Shown here piece after piece: positions 43,363-51,809 of a DNA stretch of 64,000 nt. Below the pieces are notes generated by a model. It saw nothing but the letters and a program-made list of their open reading frames with translations. It made no database searches and was not told the origin of the DNA. Origin of the DNA: an uncultured Paracoccaceae bacterium (GTDB taxonomy: Bacteria; Pseudomonadota; Alphaproteobacteria; Rhodobacterales; Rhodobacteraceae); NCBI GenBank assembly GCA_958439195.1, contig OY288148.1, positions 24,923 through 88,922 on the forward strand, given 5' to 3'. The translations under genes were made by a program, and so were the position numbers. Position 1 is the first letter of the stretch, and every line of letters begins with the position of its first letter.

Positions 43363-43794
43363 ATGACATTTGATATCGCATGGGTCTGGGGCCTGCTGGG
43401 AGGGGTGCTGATCGGGGTGGCAGCGTCGGTTTATCTGCTGGTGAACGGACGGGTCATGGGGGCGTCCGGCATTGTGGGCGGGTTGGTGGATGGCTCTGGC
43501 CGCGACACATGGGGTGAAAGGTTGTCCTTTCTGGCCGGATTGGTTGTCGTGCCCATGGTTCTGGTCATCCTGATGGGTGGTGCCGAAACCCACCTGACCG
43601 ACAACTGGGGCCCGATCATCCTGGGCGGCCTGATGGTCGGCGTCGGAACACGGCTAGCCAATGGCTGCACTTCGGGCCATGGCGTATGCGGCATCTCGCG
43701 TCTGTCGCTGCGTAGCATTGTGGCGACCGTTTTCTATGTGCTTGCGGGCGGCATCGTCGTGGTTCTGGCCCGTCACGTTCTGGGCTGGATATGA
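43363..43794 (+). CDS. YeeE/YedE family half-transporter, first
   Basis: A 143-aa membrane protein with about 4 helices. RLANGCTSGHGVCGISRLS carries the conserved Cys residues of YeeE/YedE sulfur transporters (thiosulfate or persulfide-related). In PmpA/PmpB-type systems the protein is split in two, as here. ATG 43363 follows AGGCAGGG. The stop overlaps the next start. Confidence 0.87.
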   Translation: MTFDIAWVWGLLGGVLIGVAASVYLLVNGRVMGASGIVGGLVDGSGRDTWGERLSFLAGLVVVPMVLVILMGGAETHLTDNWGPIILGGLMVGVGTRLANGCTSGHGVCGISRLSLRSIVATVFYVLAGGIVVVLARHVLGWI

Positions 43795-44237
43795 CCATGA
43801 AGCGCAATCTGTTTGCCGCCCTGTCCGGCGGGATCTTCGGCCTTGGCCTGCTGCTGTCGGGCATGACAGACACCACCCGCGTCCAGGGCTGGCTGGATGT
43901 TTTTGGCGACTGGGACCCGACGCTTGCCTTCGTGATGGGGGGCGCCATCCTGCCTATGGCCATCGCATGGCGCGTGGCGGCACGGCAAAGGGAATCGGTT
44001 CTTGGGACGCCGATTCCGATGCGTCCGGGTGGCACCACGATCGATGCGTCGCTTGTTCTTGGCTCCACCCTTTTTGGTGCGGGATGGGCTTTGTCGGGCC
44101 TGTGTCCCGGTCCGGCGATGGCATCGCTTGGCTGGGGCGGTGCAGGCGGTCTGGTCTTTCTTCTTGCCATGCTCGCAGGTATGGTCGCCGCACCCGCCGC
44201 CCGCGCGCGGCTCGACCGGATGACAGTCACACCCTGA
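43791..44237 (+). CDS. YeeE/YedE family half-transporter, second
   Basis: A 148-aa membrane protein with about 4 helices. LLLSGMTDTTRVQGWLDVFG and LFGAGWALSGLCPGPAMASLG, with one conserved Cys, are typical of the second half (PmpB-like). An ATGA overlap with the first half indicates coupled synthesis of a two-part transporter. Confidence 0.87.
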   Translation: MTMKRNLFAALSGGIFGLGLLLSGMTDTTRVQGWLDVFGDWDPTLAFVMGGAILPMAIAWRVAARQRESVLGTPIPMRPGGTTIDASLVLGSTLFGAGWALSGLCPGPAMASLGWGGAGGLVFLLAMLAGMVAAPAARARLDRMTVTP

Positions 44238-44269
44238 CCGCCACCCGCATGATGACCGAGGAGACGAAG

Positions 44270-44698
44270 ATGGACATCCGCGCCCTGACGCCCAACTATG
44301 CCGTATCGCCCCAGATCGACCCCGCCGATCTGCCCGCGATCAAGGCCGCCGGATACACCACCATCATCGACAACCGCCCTGACGGGGAAATCCCCCCCGA
44401 TCTGCACACCGATGCCATGCGCGCCGCCGCCGAATCCCTTGGCCTTGTCTTTATCGCCAACCCGGTGATCGGCGGCGCCATGACACTGGACAATGTCACC
44501 GCCCAACGCGCAGCGATTGATGCAGCCACTGGCCCGGTCTTTGCCTATTGCGCCAGCGGCAATCGCTCGTCTGTTGTCTGGGCACTGGCCCATGCCGGAC
44601 AGATGGCAACCGATGATCTGATCGGCATACCGGCCCGCTTTGGTTATCAACTGGAACATCTGCGCCCAACACTGGACGGCATGGCAAAGCAGGGCTGA
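44270..44698 (+). CDS. DUF442/TIGR01244 phosphatase-fold sulfur transferase
   Basis: A 142-aa cytoplasmic protein. VSPQIDPADLPAIKAAGYTT and NRPDGEIP at the N-terminus and the loop YCASGNRSSVVW with the catalytic Cys mark the DUF442 family. In many bacteria this domain is fused to the Blh dioxygenase; here it is separate and ends the operon. Probable role: persulfide sulfur transfer. AGGAG precedes ATG 44270. Confidence 0.87.
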   Translation: MDIRALTPNYAVSPQIDPADLPAIKAAGYTTIIDNRPDGEIPPDLHTDAMRAAAESLGLVFIANPVIGGAMTLDNVTAQRAAIDAATGPVFAYCASGNRSSVVWALAHAGQMATDDLIGIPARFGYQLEHLRPTLDGMAKQG

Positions 44699-44766
44699 TA
44701 CCCGAAACCACATGCCTGCCAGCCTCAGGCTAACCAACCGTGCCAGCCGCGCACCACCCAACCCTT

Positions 44767-45666
44767 TCACCGCCGCTCGGCCACGGCGGGGGCGATCCGC
44801 GGTGGTGGCACATCCGCCGCCTCGGCGACCAGTCTGATGGCACGCTGGTTGCCTTGACGGCCCAACCGGCCGCCACCCACCTTGCGCCCATCCAGTCCTT
44901 CCATGGCGATGCGCCCGATCTCTGCCTGTGGCAGGGCCAGTTCCTGCCCCACCTGCAAGCCCATGACAACGCCCAAAGGCAGGGAAATCCGCATCAGAAC
45001 CGCATCCAGCCGCACGGCAGCCCCGCCCACCTGTTTGGCCAGATCCTGTGAAAACCGGGCATCAGATGCTGGTCTGTCGATCGTCGCCACAGACGCCCGC
45101 CCTTCGGGCACTGCCAGCAACACCTTGCCACTCCGTGCGCCAGCGGCCAGATCCACCTCTGCCTCAAGCAGGCGATAGATCACATCCTCCAGCATCAGTG
45201 ATAGCCCCCGCCCACCATCGACCGTCGCCGCAAAGCGAAAACCGCGCGCCCAATCCGAAAGGCCCGCCTCTGCTGCCCCGGCCTCAAACCCGGCAAGCGC
45301 ATGGTCGATCACCGGCGCCAGAAGCGCCGCATCCGTCCGCGTCGGCCGCCGCGCCGCGCCACGCTCGGCCACGGTGACGGCACCGGTCGTCAACCCTTCG
45401 ACCATGGCCGCCATCAGCCCGGCTTCAAGGATTGCAACGCCCGTCGATTCCCCCGCCCCTTCATCCAGCGCACAGATCAGCGACGGTTCGGGAAGCAGTT
45501 CCACCAGTTCCGCAAGACTGCACCGCCCGATGCGAAAATTGACCAATCGCAGGGGTACGCCCATTTCTTCTTGCACCGCCCGGGCCAGGGCAAGCGACCA
45601 TAGCCGTTCCACCACGTCGCCATCCGCAGCCGCCGCCTCTGCGCGCTTCATCCGCACCAATGCCAT
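44767..45666 (-). CDS. FliM/FliN-family (SpoA domain) protein, orphan
   Basis: A 299-aa protein. The C-terminal part (about 210-270, VRLDAVLMRISLPLGVVMGLQVGQELALP) resembles the SpoA domain of flagellar motor switch and type III secretion C-ring proteins. The middle part is FliM-like. No other flagellar genes are in the window, so it may belong to a dispersed flagellar set or have another role. Start uncertain: GTG 45681, ATG 45666 or ATG 45651. Confidence 0.7.
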   Translation of the reverse strand: MALVRMKRAEAAAADGDVVERLWSLALARAVQEEMGVPLRLVNFRIGRCSLAELVELLPEPSLICALDEGAGESTGVAILEAGLMAAMVEGLTTGAVTVAERGAARRPTRTDAALLAPVIDHALAGFEAGAAEAGLSDWARGFRFAATVDGGRGLSLMLEDVIYRLLEAEVDLAAGARSGKVLLAVPEGRASVATIDRPASDARFSQDLAKQVGGAAVRLDAVLMRISLPLGVVMGLQVGQELALPQAEIGRIAMEGLDGRKVGGGRLGRQGNQRAIRLVAEAADVPPPRIAPAVAERR

Positions 45667-45720
45667 CGCATGATCCCGCACCTGTTTCGTGCAGCATCCC
45701 GCAAAAGCCCAAAGAAAGGG

Positions 45721-48408
45721 TTAAGCCGCTTGCTGTTCCAGCCGCAACGGCAGCGTCACCCGGAACGCCGCGCCGCCCTGACCGGGCAAATAGCCGATCG
45801 TACCCCCCAGATTGGCCATCACTTCACGGCAGATTGCCAGCCCCAAACCGGCCCCCCCCGCCCGCGTCTGATCGGTCAGCCGGGCGAATTTTTCGAAAAT
45901 TATGCCCTGGCTCTGCTTTGGGATCCCCGACCCGTTGTCGACGAAATCAACCGACACCCGCCCCGCCCGCTGTCGCACGGTAATCTTCAATTCCGGTGCC
46001 GCCGCATCGCAATATTTCCGCGCATTGGAAATCAGGTTGATGAACACCTGCACCAACCGGTCCGCATCCGTCCGCACGAACAGATTCTCGGACGGCAGGT
46101 CGCGGTGGATGACGAAAATCCGCTCCGGCCGCGTGTGGCTGGCCGAAGCCAACGCCCGGTCGATCAGTTGCTGCAAATTGGCCAGCCCCAGGTTCAACTG
46201 CACCGATCCGTTTTCCAGCACGCTCAGATCCAGCAGGTCATCCAGCAACCGCGTCAGGCGGATCGCTTCTTCATGGATGATGCGCCCGTAATTCGCCACC
46301 ATCTCCGGCGGCAGATCCCCTTCGGTCAAAATCTCGGAAAACGCGCGGATGGATGTCATCGGGGTGCGCAGTTCATGGCTGATCTGGCTTAGGAATGCAT
46401 CCTTTTGCACCGACAGTTGCGTCAGCTTTTCATTCGCCTCGCGCAATTGCCGTGCCGTTCGGGTCAGTTCTTCACGCTGGCTTTCAAGTTCGGCGGAATA
46501 TTCCATGATCTGCGCGGTCTCGTTCGCCACCGCCATCAGGTCTTCGACGGAAACGGTGGCCCGCCCGACAATCTGGCTGATCATCGCATGGGCCGTCGCC
46601 GCCCCCACCGATCCGGCCAGCCGCCGCTCCAGCCCCGCCACGAAATCTGGCGTTGCATCGGGCAGGTATCCGTCCTTGCCCTGCCGCCGCGCCTCGGCGG
46701 CGAAAACCGCCAGCGCCGCCTCTTTGCCCAGAATGCGCTGCGTCATCACCAGCAGCGCCTCCGGCTCTGCCCGCCCGCGCGCCCATCCCTGCGGCCCCGC
46801 CGCCTCGGCATCAAAGACGTTCACAAAGGCCGCGCCCTGCATCCGTTCCACCGGGCCGGGAAAGGTGAACAGCGATACAAGGCAAAAGGCCACCGTGTTC
46901 AATACCATAGACCAGAACAGCGCATGCAGCAGCGGGTCCATCCCCTCAACTCCGAACAACGCCTGCGGCCGCAACCAGCCGATCCCGCCCAACCCTTGTT
47001 CGAACACCGCAACCGACAACGCCGCCCCCGGCCCGAAAGACGGCAGGTAAAGCGTATAGGCCCAAACCGCGAACCCCGTCACCAGCCCCGCCACCGCGCC
47101 CAACCGCGTGGCCCCGCGCCAATAAAGCCCCCCTAACAGAACGGGCAAGACCTGCGCCACGCCAACAAAGGCAATCAACCCGATGGCCGCCAGCGCCGCC
47201 GATCCACCCGACAGGCGGTAATACATATAGCCCAGCGTCAGCACACCCACGATGGCCAGCCGCCGCGACAGGATCACGATCCGCCGCACATCCCCCGACA
47301 TCGCCGCCTTGGGCCGCAGCCGCAGCCAGATCGGCATCACCACATGGTTCGATACCATCGTGGCCAGCGCGATGCTTTCCACGATCACCATCGACGTGGC
47401 GCTGGAAAACCCGCCCAGAAAGGCCAGCATCGCCAACGTGCCCTGCCCTTCGGACAGCGGCAGCGTCAGCATGAACATGTCCGGGTTGGAACCTTCGGGC
47501 ATCCGTTCCAGACCCATCACCGCGATGGGAATGATGAACAGGCTCATCAACAGCAGATACAGCGGAAAGGCCCAACTGGCCCGCGCCATATGCCGTTCCT
47601 CGCCATCTTCGACGATCATAACCTGAAACATGCGCGGCAGGCAGATCACCGCCGCCCCCGACACAAAGATCAGCCCCGCCCACCGCCCCGGCTGCAAATC
47701 CCAATCGGCAATGGCCGACGCGTCTATCCGTTCAAACAGTTCCGCAGGCCCCCCGGCCAGTCCCCAGACCACGAATATCCCCACCGCCAGCAACGCCACC
47801 AGCTTAACCACCGCCTCCACCGCGATGGCCAGCACCACACCGTGATGCTGTTCCTTGGCGTCCAGGTTGCGTGTCCCGAACAGGATGGTGAACAGCGCCA
47901 GCCCCCCTGCCACCCAGATCGCCGTGCTATCGCGGTCCGGCAACGCCCAGCCCTCTGGCGTCTCGCTGGCAAAGACACCGAATGACAGTGTCACCGATTG
48001 CAATTGCAGCGCGATATAGGGTGTTGCCGCCACCACAGCCAAAAGCGTGACCACCACCCCCAGCAGGTTCGATTTGCCAAAGCGGGATGAGATCAGATCG
48101 GCGATCGACGTCACCCGCTGTTGCCGGCCGATCACCACCAGCTTGCGCAACAACAGCCACCAGCCCACGAAAACCAGCGTCGGCCCAAGGTAGATGGTCA
48201 CGAACTCCAGCCCCGACCGCGCCGCATAGCCAACCGCGCCATAAAACGTCCAGGCCGTGCAATAGATCGACAGCGAAAGGGTATAGATCATGGGCGACCG
48301 CAGCCATCCGATCCGCCCCATCGCAGCCCGCCGCTCGGCCAAGAACGCCACAAGAAACAGGAATGCCACATAGGCCAGGCAGGACAGCACAAGGATGTTG
48401 AAAGGCAT
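45721..48408 (-). CDS. CbrA-like fusion: sodium/solute symporter domain plus histidine kinase
   Basis: An 895-aa inner-membrane sensor. Residues about 1-500 form a 12-13 helix sodium:solute symporter (SSS) domain (SLSIYCTAWTFYGAVGYAAR; GGFSSATSMVIVESIALATM). A coiled-coil linker (640-690) leads to the HisKA domain with phospho-acceptor His in QISHELRTPMTSIRAF, and an ATPase domain with N box (NLISNARKYCD), VDFVDNGSGIP and GGAGLGLAICREV. This layout is known for CbrA and relatives, which couple nutrient transport or sensing to gene control. It is encoded with a small membrane protein and a single-domain response regulator. Confidence 0.92.
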   Translation of the reverse strand: MPFNILVLSCLAYVAFLFLVAFLAERRAAMGRIGWLRSPMIYTLSLSIYCTAWTFYGAVGYAARSGLEFVTIYLGPTLVFVGWWLLLRKLVVIGRQQRVTSIADLISSRFGKSNLLGVVVTLLAVVAATPYIALQLQSVTLSFGVFASETPEGWALPDRDSTAIWVAGGLALFTILFGTRNLDAKEQHHGVVLAIAVEAVVKLVALLAVGIFVVWGLAGGPAELFERIDASAIADWDLQPGRWAGLIFVSGAAVICLPRMFQVMIVEDGEERHMARASWAFPLYLLLMSLFIIPIAVMGLERMPEGSNPDMFMLTLPLSEGQGTLAMLAFLGGFSSATSMVIVESIALATMVSNHVVMPIWLRLRPKAAMSGDVRRIVILSRRLAIVGVLTLGYMYYRLSGGSAALAAIGLIAFVGVAQVLPVLLGGLYWRGATRLGAVAGLVTGFAVWAYTLYLPSFGPGAALSVAVFEQGLGGIGWLRPQALFGVEGMDPLLHALFWSMVLNTVAFCLVSLFTFPGPVERMQGAAFVNVFDAEAAGPQGWARGRAEPEALLVMTQRILGKEAALAVFAAEARRQGKDGYLPDATPDFVAGLERRLAGSVGAATAHAMISQIVGRATVSVEDLMAVANETAQIMEYSAELESQREELTRTARQLREANEKLTQLSVQKDAFLSQISHELRTPMTSIRAFSEILTEGDLPPEMVANYGRIIHEEAIRLTRLLDDLLDLSVLENGSVQLNLGLANLQQLIDRALASASHTRPERIFVIHRDLPSENLFVRTDADRLVQVFINLISNARKYCDAAAPELKITVRQRAGRVSVDFVDNGSGIPKQSQGIIFEKFARLTDQTRAGGAGLGLAICREVMANLGGTIGYLPGQGGAAFRVTLPLRLEQQAA

Positions 48409-48410
48409 CC

Positions 48411-48677
48411 CTACCGCTCCTCGCCCTCATCTCCGGGGCGGTCATCGGCCAGCCCCGGCGCCAGCAGCGCCGCCACCAGCACCAGCCCGATCCAGACCGC
48501 GAACAGATAGATGCCATCTGTCGCCGTATCCGCCTTTGCCGTTTCCCCTGGCGTCCACAGGATTGGCAACAGCATCAGGATTGCCCCCAAGATCGGCAGC
48601 ATGCGCGCCCCATCGCGCAGCCGCCGCTTGCGATAGCTGCCACGTTTCAGAAACAAGGGCGCGCGCGGCCGTTTCAT
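48411..48677 (-). CDS. Small membrane protein between response regulator and kinase
   Basis: An 88-aa protein. A very basic N-terminus (MKRPRAPLFLKRGSYRKRRL) is followed by two helices (about 26-42 and 54-73) and an acidic tail. Its start overlaps the response regulator stop (ATGA) and it ends 2 bases before the kinase start, so all three are translated together. No family was recognised; a helper for the kinase or its transporter domain is inferred from position only. Confidence 0.75.
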   Translation of the reverse strand: MKRPRAPLFLKRGSYRKRRLRDGARMLPILGAILMLLPILWTPGETAKADTATDGIYLFAVWIGLVLVAALLAPGLADDRPGDEGEER

Positions 48678-49042
48678 CGCCCCACCAGTTCCCGCACGGA
48701 TGCAAGAATATCGGCATTGGAAAAGGGCTTGGTCATGAACCGGTTCACCCCGGCGCGTTCCGCGGCCTCTCGGTCGCGCCCCTGCCCCTTGGCCGTCAAC
48801 ATCAGAACCGGCACTGCCTCGGTGGCCGGATCGGCACGGATCGCCTCGACCACCTCCAACCCTGAACAGCCCGGCAGCATCAGATCAAGGATCACCAGAT
48901 CCGGCCTGTCCGCCCTCACCGCCTCGGCAGCGCCCAGCCCATCCGCCCGCATCGATACCTGCCAGCCATCCCGGCTCAGGATGAACCGGATCGCCTCGGC
49001 AATATTCGGTTCGTCCTCGATCAGCAGGACATGGCTTGCCAT
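48674..49042 (-). CDS. Single-domain response regulator
   Basis: A 122-aa CheY-like receiver: VLLIEDEPN, phospho-acceptor Asp in VILDLMLPGCSG, Thr in VLMLTAKG and Lys in RFMTKPFSN. There is no output domain. The start at 49042 follows GGAGAGCGG. It is the first gene of the regulator-small protein-kinase unit, so it is the likely partner of the CbrA-like kinase. Without a DNA-binding part it must act through protein contacts or a phosphorelay. Confidence 0.9.
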   Translation of the reverse strand: MASHVLLIEDEPNIAEAIRFILSRDGWQVSMRADGLGAAEAVRADRPDLVILDLMLPGCSGLEVVEAIRADPATEAVPVLMLTAKGQGRDREAAERAGVNRFMTKPFSNADILASVRELVGR

Positions 49043-49222
49043 TCCGCTCTCCCCCCGTTTCGGCAGCCGGTTCTTTCGCCCGGTCTTTCTGCCGTTCTCC
49101 GTTCTGCGCCCCTGCACAGTCCGATGGGAACGAGGCACATATCTGCCTCTCTCCACCCCTGACAGGACGATGCGCAATTCCACAGCATCTGTCAAAAACC
49201 ATTCGTCACGTCGTTCGGGTCT

Positions 49223-50614
49223 TTACCGCGCCTCCCCCATGATCGAAGGTTCCCGCCGCGCCGGACAATCCTCGCGCGGACAGACCCGGCAACTGGTTCC
49301 CACCTGCACCACCCGCTCTGCCCCGCTGCCCCCGGATACAGGCCACACGGACGCTGATGGCCCTCCAGACATTGGCCCCCCAGACGCTGGCCCTTCAGAC
49401 ACTGGCCCCCCAGACACTGGCCACAAGATCATCACCGCCTCGCGCAACTCTGCGCCGCCCAGTCCTTCCGGATGGCGCAGGTCGCACCAGGCCAAAGCCC
49501 GGAACCGTCGCGCCCCGCGACCCGCCGTCACCATCTCAGCCACAACCGGGCTGCCGGGTCGCCCCAGCGCGGCAAAGATCGGCCACAGCGGACAGGCCGC
49601 CCCAAAGCGTGGCAGGGCAAACCCTTCTGCCGGTTTGCGAAAAATCAGGGTGCCGGACCCATCACAGATCACCAACCCCACCCCTGAATCCGGCACCAGC
49701 GCCAACCGCCGCAGCACCACGCCAACCGGCAACCCGTGGGCCTGGGCCAACCGCAGCGGATCCATCTGTCGCCCCGCACTCAAGGCGGGCGCCAGTTCCG
49801 CCGCAAGAACCGCCGCAGGCAAGGCCACCGCCTCTGCCGCTGCCCGCACCACCCAATCCCGCGCCAAAGCCCGCGCCGCACCAGAGACCAGCCCCCCCAC
49901 CTCGGCCAGAACCTCATCTACCCCGGCCCCGCCCGGCTCCAACTCCGGCACATGCCAGCCACGCCCCGCCAGCCAGGCCTCCAACTCCTCCTGCGGTGAG
50001 GCGATCCCCTGAACACCGGCCTGTTCCGACCCGTCCAGATAGGCCACCAGCGCCTCTGACCCCACCGCCAGCCGCTCGCTGTCGACATGGATGTTCTGCA
50101 AGAACCGCCGCTGCCATTCAGGGTCAATCTCTCCGGGTTCGGCCAATATTTCCGCCGTCGACCGCACCGCAGACACCGCCGACAGCATTTCATGCAAGGT
50201 GGCCGACAGGTGCGGATCATGCGTCATCCGGTCATTCAACGCCTCCACCGCCCGCTCCAACCCCGCCGCCCGCCGCTCCAACGCGATCAGCACCGCCGCC
50301 CACCCCGGAAAGCGCCCCGCAAACTCCTCCACCCGGTCCAGTTCCGCCCCGGTGCCCTCTCCCGCAGCCACCGCCGCCGCGCGCAGATCCTCCAGCAACG
50401 CGCCCCCAGCGCCTTCCTGCAACGCCACCACCGGAACGCCCAGCACACCCGCCAGCGCCGCCAGAATATCAGCCGTCACCCGACGCCGATTATGCTCGAT
50501 CAGATTAAGGTAGGGGGCCGAAACGCCCGCCGCCCGCGCGACTTCCGCCTGCCGTAAACCCAGAGCCAGCCGCCGCTCGCGCAACCGCGTCCCTGTCAGC
50601 GCCGACATCGGCAT
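49223..50614 (-). CDS. ScfR/RamB-type regulator (XRE HTH plus short-chain acyl-CoA sensing region)
   Basis: A 463-aa regulator. The N-terminal XRE helix-turn-helix (LRERRLALGLRQAEVARAAGVSAPYLNLIEHN) is followed by the long sensing part and DUF2083-type C-terminus (FGAACPLWPIFAALGRPGSPV; GTSCRVCPREDCPARREPS) of short-chain fatty acyl regulators controlling propionate/acetate metabolism. An extra Gly/Pro/Ser repeat (GGPVSEGPASGGPMSGGPS), encoded by 15-bp units, interrupts the region before the Cys motif. Start 50614 (MPMSALTGTRLRERR) matches relatives; 50644 is possible. Two TTTACAA boxes upstream suggest self-control. Confidence 0.85.
   Translation of the reverse strand: MPMSALTGTRLRERRLALGLRQAEVARAAGVSAPYLNLIEHNRRRVTADILAALAGVLGVPVVALQEGAGGALLEDLRAAAVAAGEGTGAELDRVEEFAGRFPGWAAVLIALERRAAGLERAVEALNDRMTHDPHLSATLHEMLSAVSAVRSTAEILAEPGEIDPEWQRRFLQNIHVDSERLAVGSEALVAYLDGSEQAGVQGIASPQEELEAWLAGRGWHVPELEPGGAGVDEVLAEVGGLVSGAARALARDWVVRAAAEAVALPAAVLAAELAPALSAGRQMDPLRLAQAHGLPVGVVLRRLALVPDSGVGLVICDGSGTLIFRKPAEGFALPRFGAACPLWPIFAALGRPGSPVVAEMVTAGRGARRFRALAWCDLRHPEGLGGAELREAVMILWPVSGGPVSEGPASGGPMSGGPSASVWPVSGGSGAERVVQVGTSCRVCPREDCPARREPSIMGEAR
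49366..49425 (+). repeat. Four 15-bp in-frame tandem repeats in regulator gene
   Basis: Units CAGACATTGGCCCCC, CAGACGCTGGCCCTT, CAGACACTGGCCCCC and CAGACACTGGCCACA (plus strand) encode the Gly/Pro/Ser-rich insertion of the minus-strand regulator. The length is a multiple of three, so the frame is kept. Confidence 0.88.
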
Positions 50615-50647
50615 CAAAAACCCCCAAGGCATCCCATCAAACATAGG

Positions 50648-50673
50648 TTTACAAAGCCTTGAAAACTTTACAA
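50648..50673. promoter_or_regulatory. TTTACAA direct repeat upstream of regulator gene
   Basis: TTTACAA occurs at 50648-50654 and 50667-50673, 19 bases apart (nearly two helix turns). It resembles the TTTGCAAA-type sites known for the RamB/ScfR family and lies 34-60 bases before the chosen start. Autoregulation is inferred. Confidence 0.45.
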
Positions 50674-50679
50674 CTGCCG

Positions 50680-50701
50680 TTTCACCTTGGCCAAAATACC
50701 C
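50680..50701 (+). repeat. Dispersed intergenic element, copy 3
   Basis: Core TCACCTTGGCCAAAATACCC, one of six related elements in the window. It is located between the binding-protein terminator and the regulator gene start. Confidence 0.7.
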
Positions 50702-50730
50702 AGAAAAGCCGATCCAACCCCCGGCTCAAC

Positions 50731-50769
50731 ATCAAGAAAAAGGCGCGCACAAGTCCCCCTGCGCGCGCC
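50731..50769 (-). terminator. Terminator of the pyrimidine/ABC transporter operon
   Basis: GGCGCGC(A) pairs with (T)GCGCGCGCC around AAGTCCCC. On the minus strand the stem is followed by five T (50737-50741). It lies just after the binding-protein gene and should end the long leftward operon. Confidence 0.85.
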
Positions 50770-50792
50770 CAAAGCTCTTTGGGATCAAACCC

Positions 50793-51788
50793 TTACTGCA
50801 ACGCCTTATCGGTGATCGCCGTGGTAAAGGCCGCCGCATCCGGTGCCTTGGTAATCGCCGGGTTGTCCGGGCTGACGGCGGCCAGCAGCGCCTCGACCGT
50901 GGCATTGAAATCGGCCGGGTCCAGCGACCCGTTCGATCCAGCGGTCAGCTTGGCCACCTCACCCATCATATAGGTCTGGTGTTCCAGCGTCTGCAAACCG
51001 GTCTGGTCCGCATCCACCACGATCTGCGCCGCCTCGGCCGGGTTGGCCTCGGCATATTTCCAGCCCTTCATGCTCGCCCGCACGAACCGCACCATCTTTT
51101 CCTCAAAGGCCGGGTCGGCCAGCGCGGATTCCAGAACGTAAAGCCCGTCCTCCATCACCTTCACGCCCTGATCACCATAGCTGAAAAACGTCAGCTGGTC
51201 CGGCGTCAGCCCGGCATCCAGCACCTGACCATATTCGTTATAGGTCATCACGCTGATACAGGCCGCCTGCCCGTTCAGCAGCGCCTCAACGTCAAAAGCC
51301 TGCTTCAGCACGGTCACGCCGCCCTCGCTGCCATCGGTCGCCAAACCCAGCTTCGCCATCCAGGCGTAGAACGGATATTCGTTTCCAAAGAACCACACGC
51401 CCAGCGTCTTGCCCGGGAAATCCGCAGTGGTTTCCACCCCCGCATCCTTGCGGCAAACAAAGCTCAGCCCCTGATTCTTGAACGGCTGCGCGATGTTCAC
51501 CAGCGGCACCCCCCGCTCCCGCGCGGCCAGGGCGGCCGGCATCCAGGTGGTGATGACATCCGCCCCACCGCCTGCGATCACCTGCTCTGGCGCAATATCC
51601 GGCCCACCCGGCAGGATCGATACGTCAAGGTTCTCTTCGTCATAGAACCCCTTCGCCTCGGCCACGTAATACCCGGCAAACTGCGCCTGCGTGACCCATT
51701 TCAGCTGCAACCGCACCTGATCCTGGGCCTGGGCCGCGCCTGCGGCGAAAACCGCCAGCAACGCACCCGTCAAAAGTCCTTTCATCAT
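50793..51788 (-). CDS. NMT1/ThiY-type ABC transporter substrate-binding protein
   Basis: A 331-aa periplasmic protein with a signal peptide ending AAQAQ near residue 22. The mature N-terminus VRLQLKWVTQAQFAGYYVA is typical of NMT1/THI5-like binding proteins, which bind thiamine pyrimidine precursors or other small heterocycles. AAGGAGG precedes the ATG. It is the last gene of an operon with dihydropyrimidinase and ureidopropionase, so uracil, thymine or dihydropyrimidines are the likeliest cargo. This rests on context; a thiamine precursor remains possible. Confidence 0.85.
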   Translation of the reverse strand: MMKGLLTGALLAVFAAGAAQAQDQVRLQLKWVTQAQFAGYYVAEAKGFYDEENLDVSILPGGPDIAPEQVIAGGGADVITTWMPAALAARERGVPLVNIAQPFKNQGLSFVCRKDAGVETTADFPGKTLGVWFFGNEYPFYAWMAKLGLATDGSEGGVTVLKQAFDVEALLNGQAACISVMTYNEYGQVLDAGLTPDQLTFFSYGDQGVKVMEDGLYVLESALADPAFEEKMVRFVRASMKGWKYAEANPAEAAQIVVDADQTGLQTLEHQTYMMGEVAKLTAGSNGSLDPADFNATVEALLAAVSPDNPAITKAPDAAAFTTAITDKALQ

Positions 51789-51809
51789 GCCAACCTCCTT
51801 GTTGTCATA

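Noticed and set aside
42188..43381. Long minus-strand frame opposite the MBL-fold protein
   Set aside because: It is antisense to a gene with clear metal-binding motifs and has no recognisable domain.
49357..50508. Plus-strand frame beginning MALQTLAPQTLALQTLAPQT
   Set aside because: It is antisense to the ScfR-type regulator; the repeats arise from the 15-bp tandem units of that gene.
51789..51809. Thiamine (TPP) riboswitch in front of the NMT1-type binding protein
   Set aside because: There are only about 20 bases before the gene and it is internal to an operon. No TPP-type conserved loops were seen in the operon leader either.
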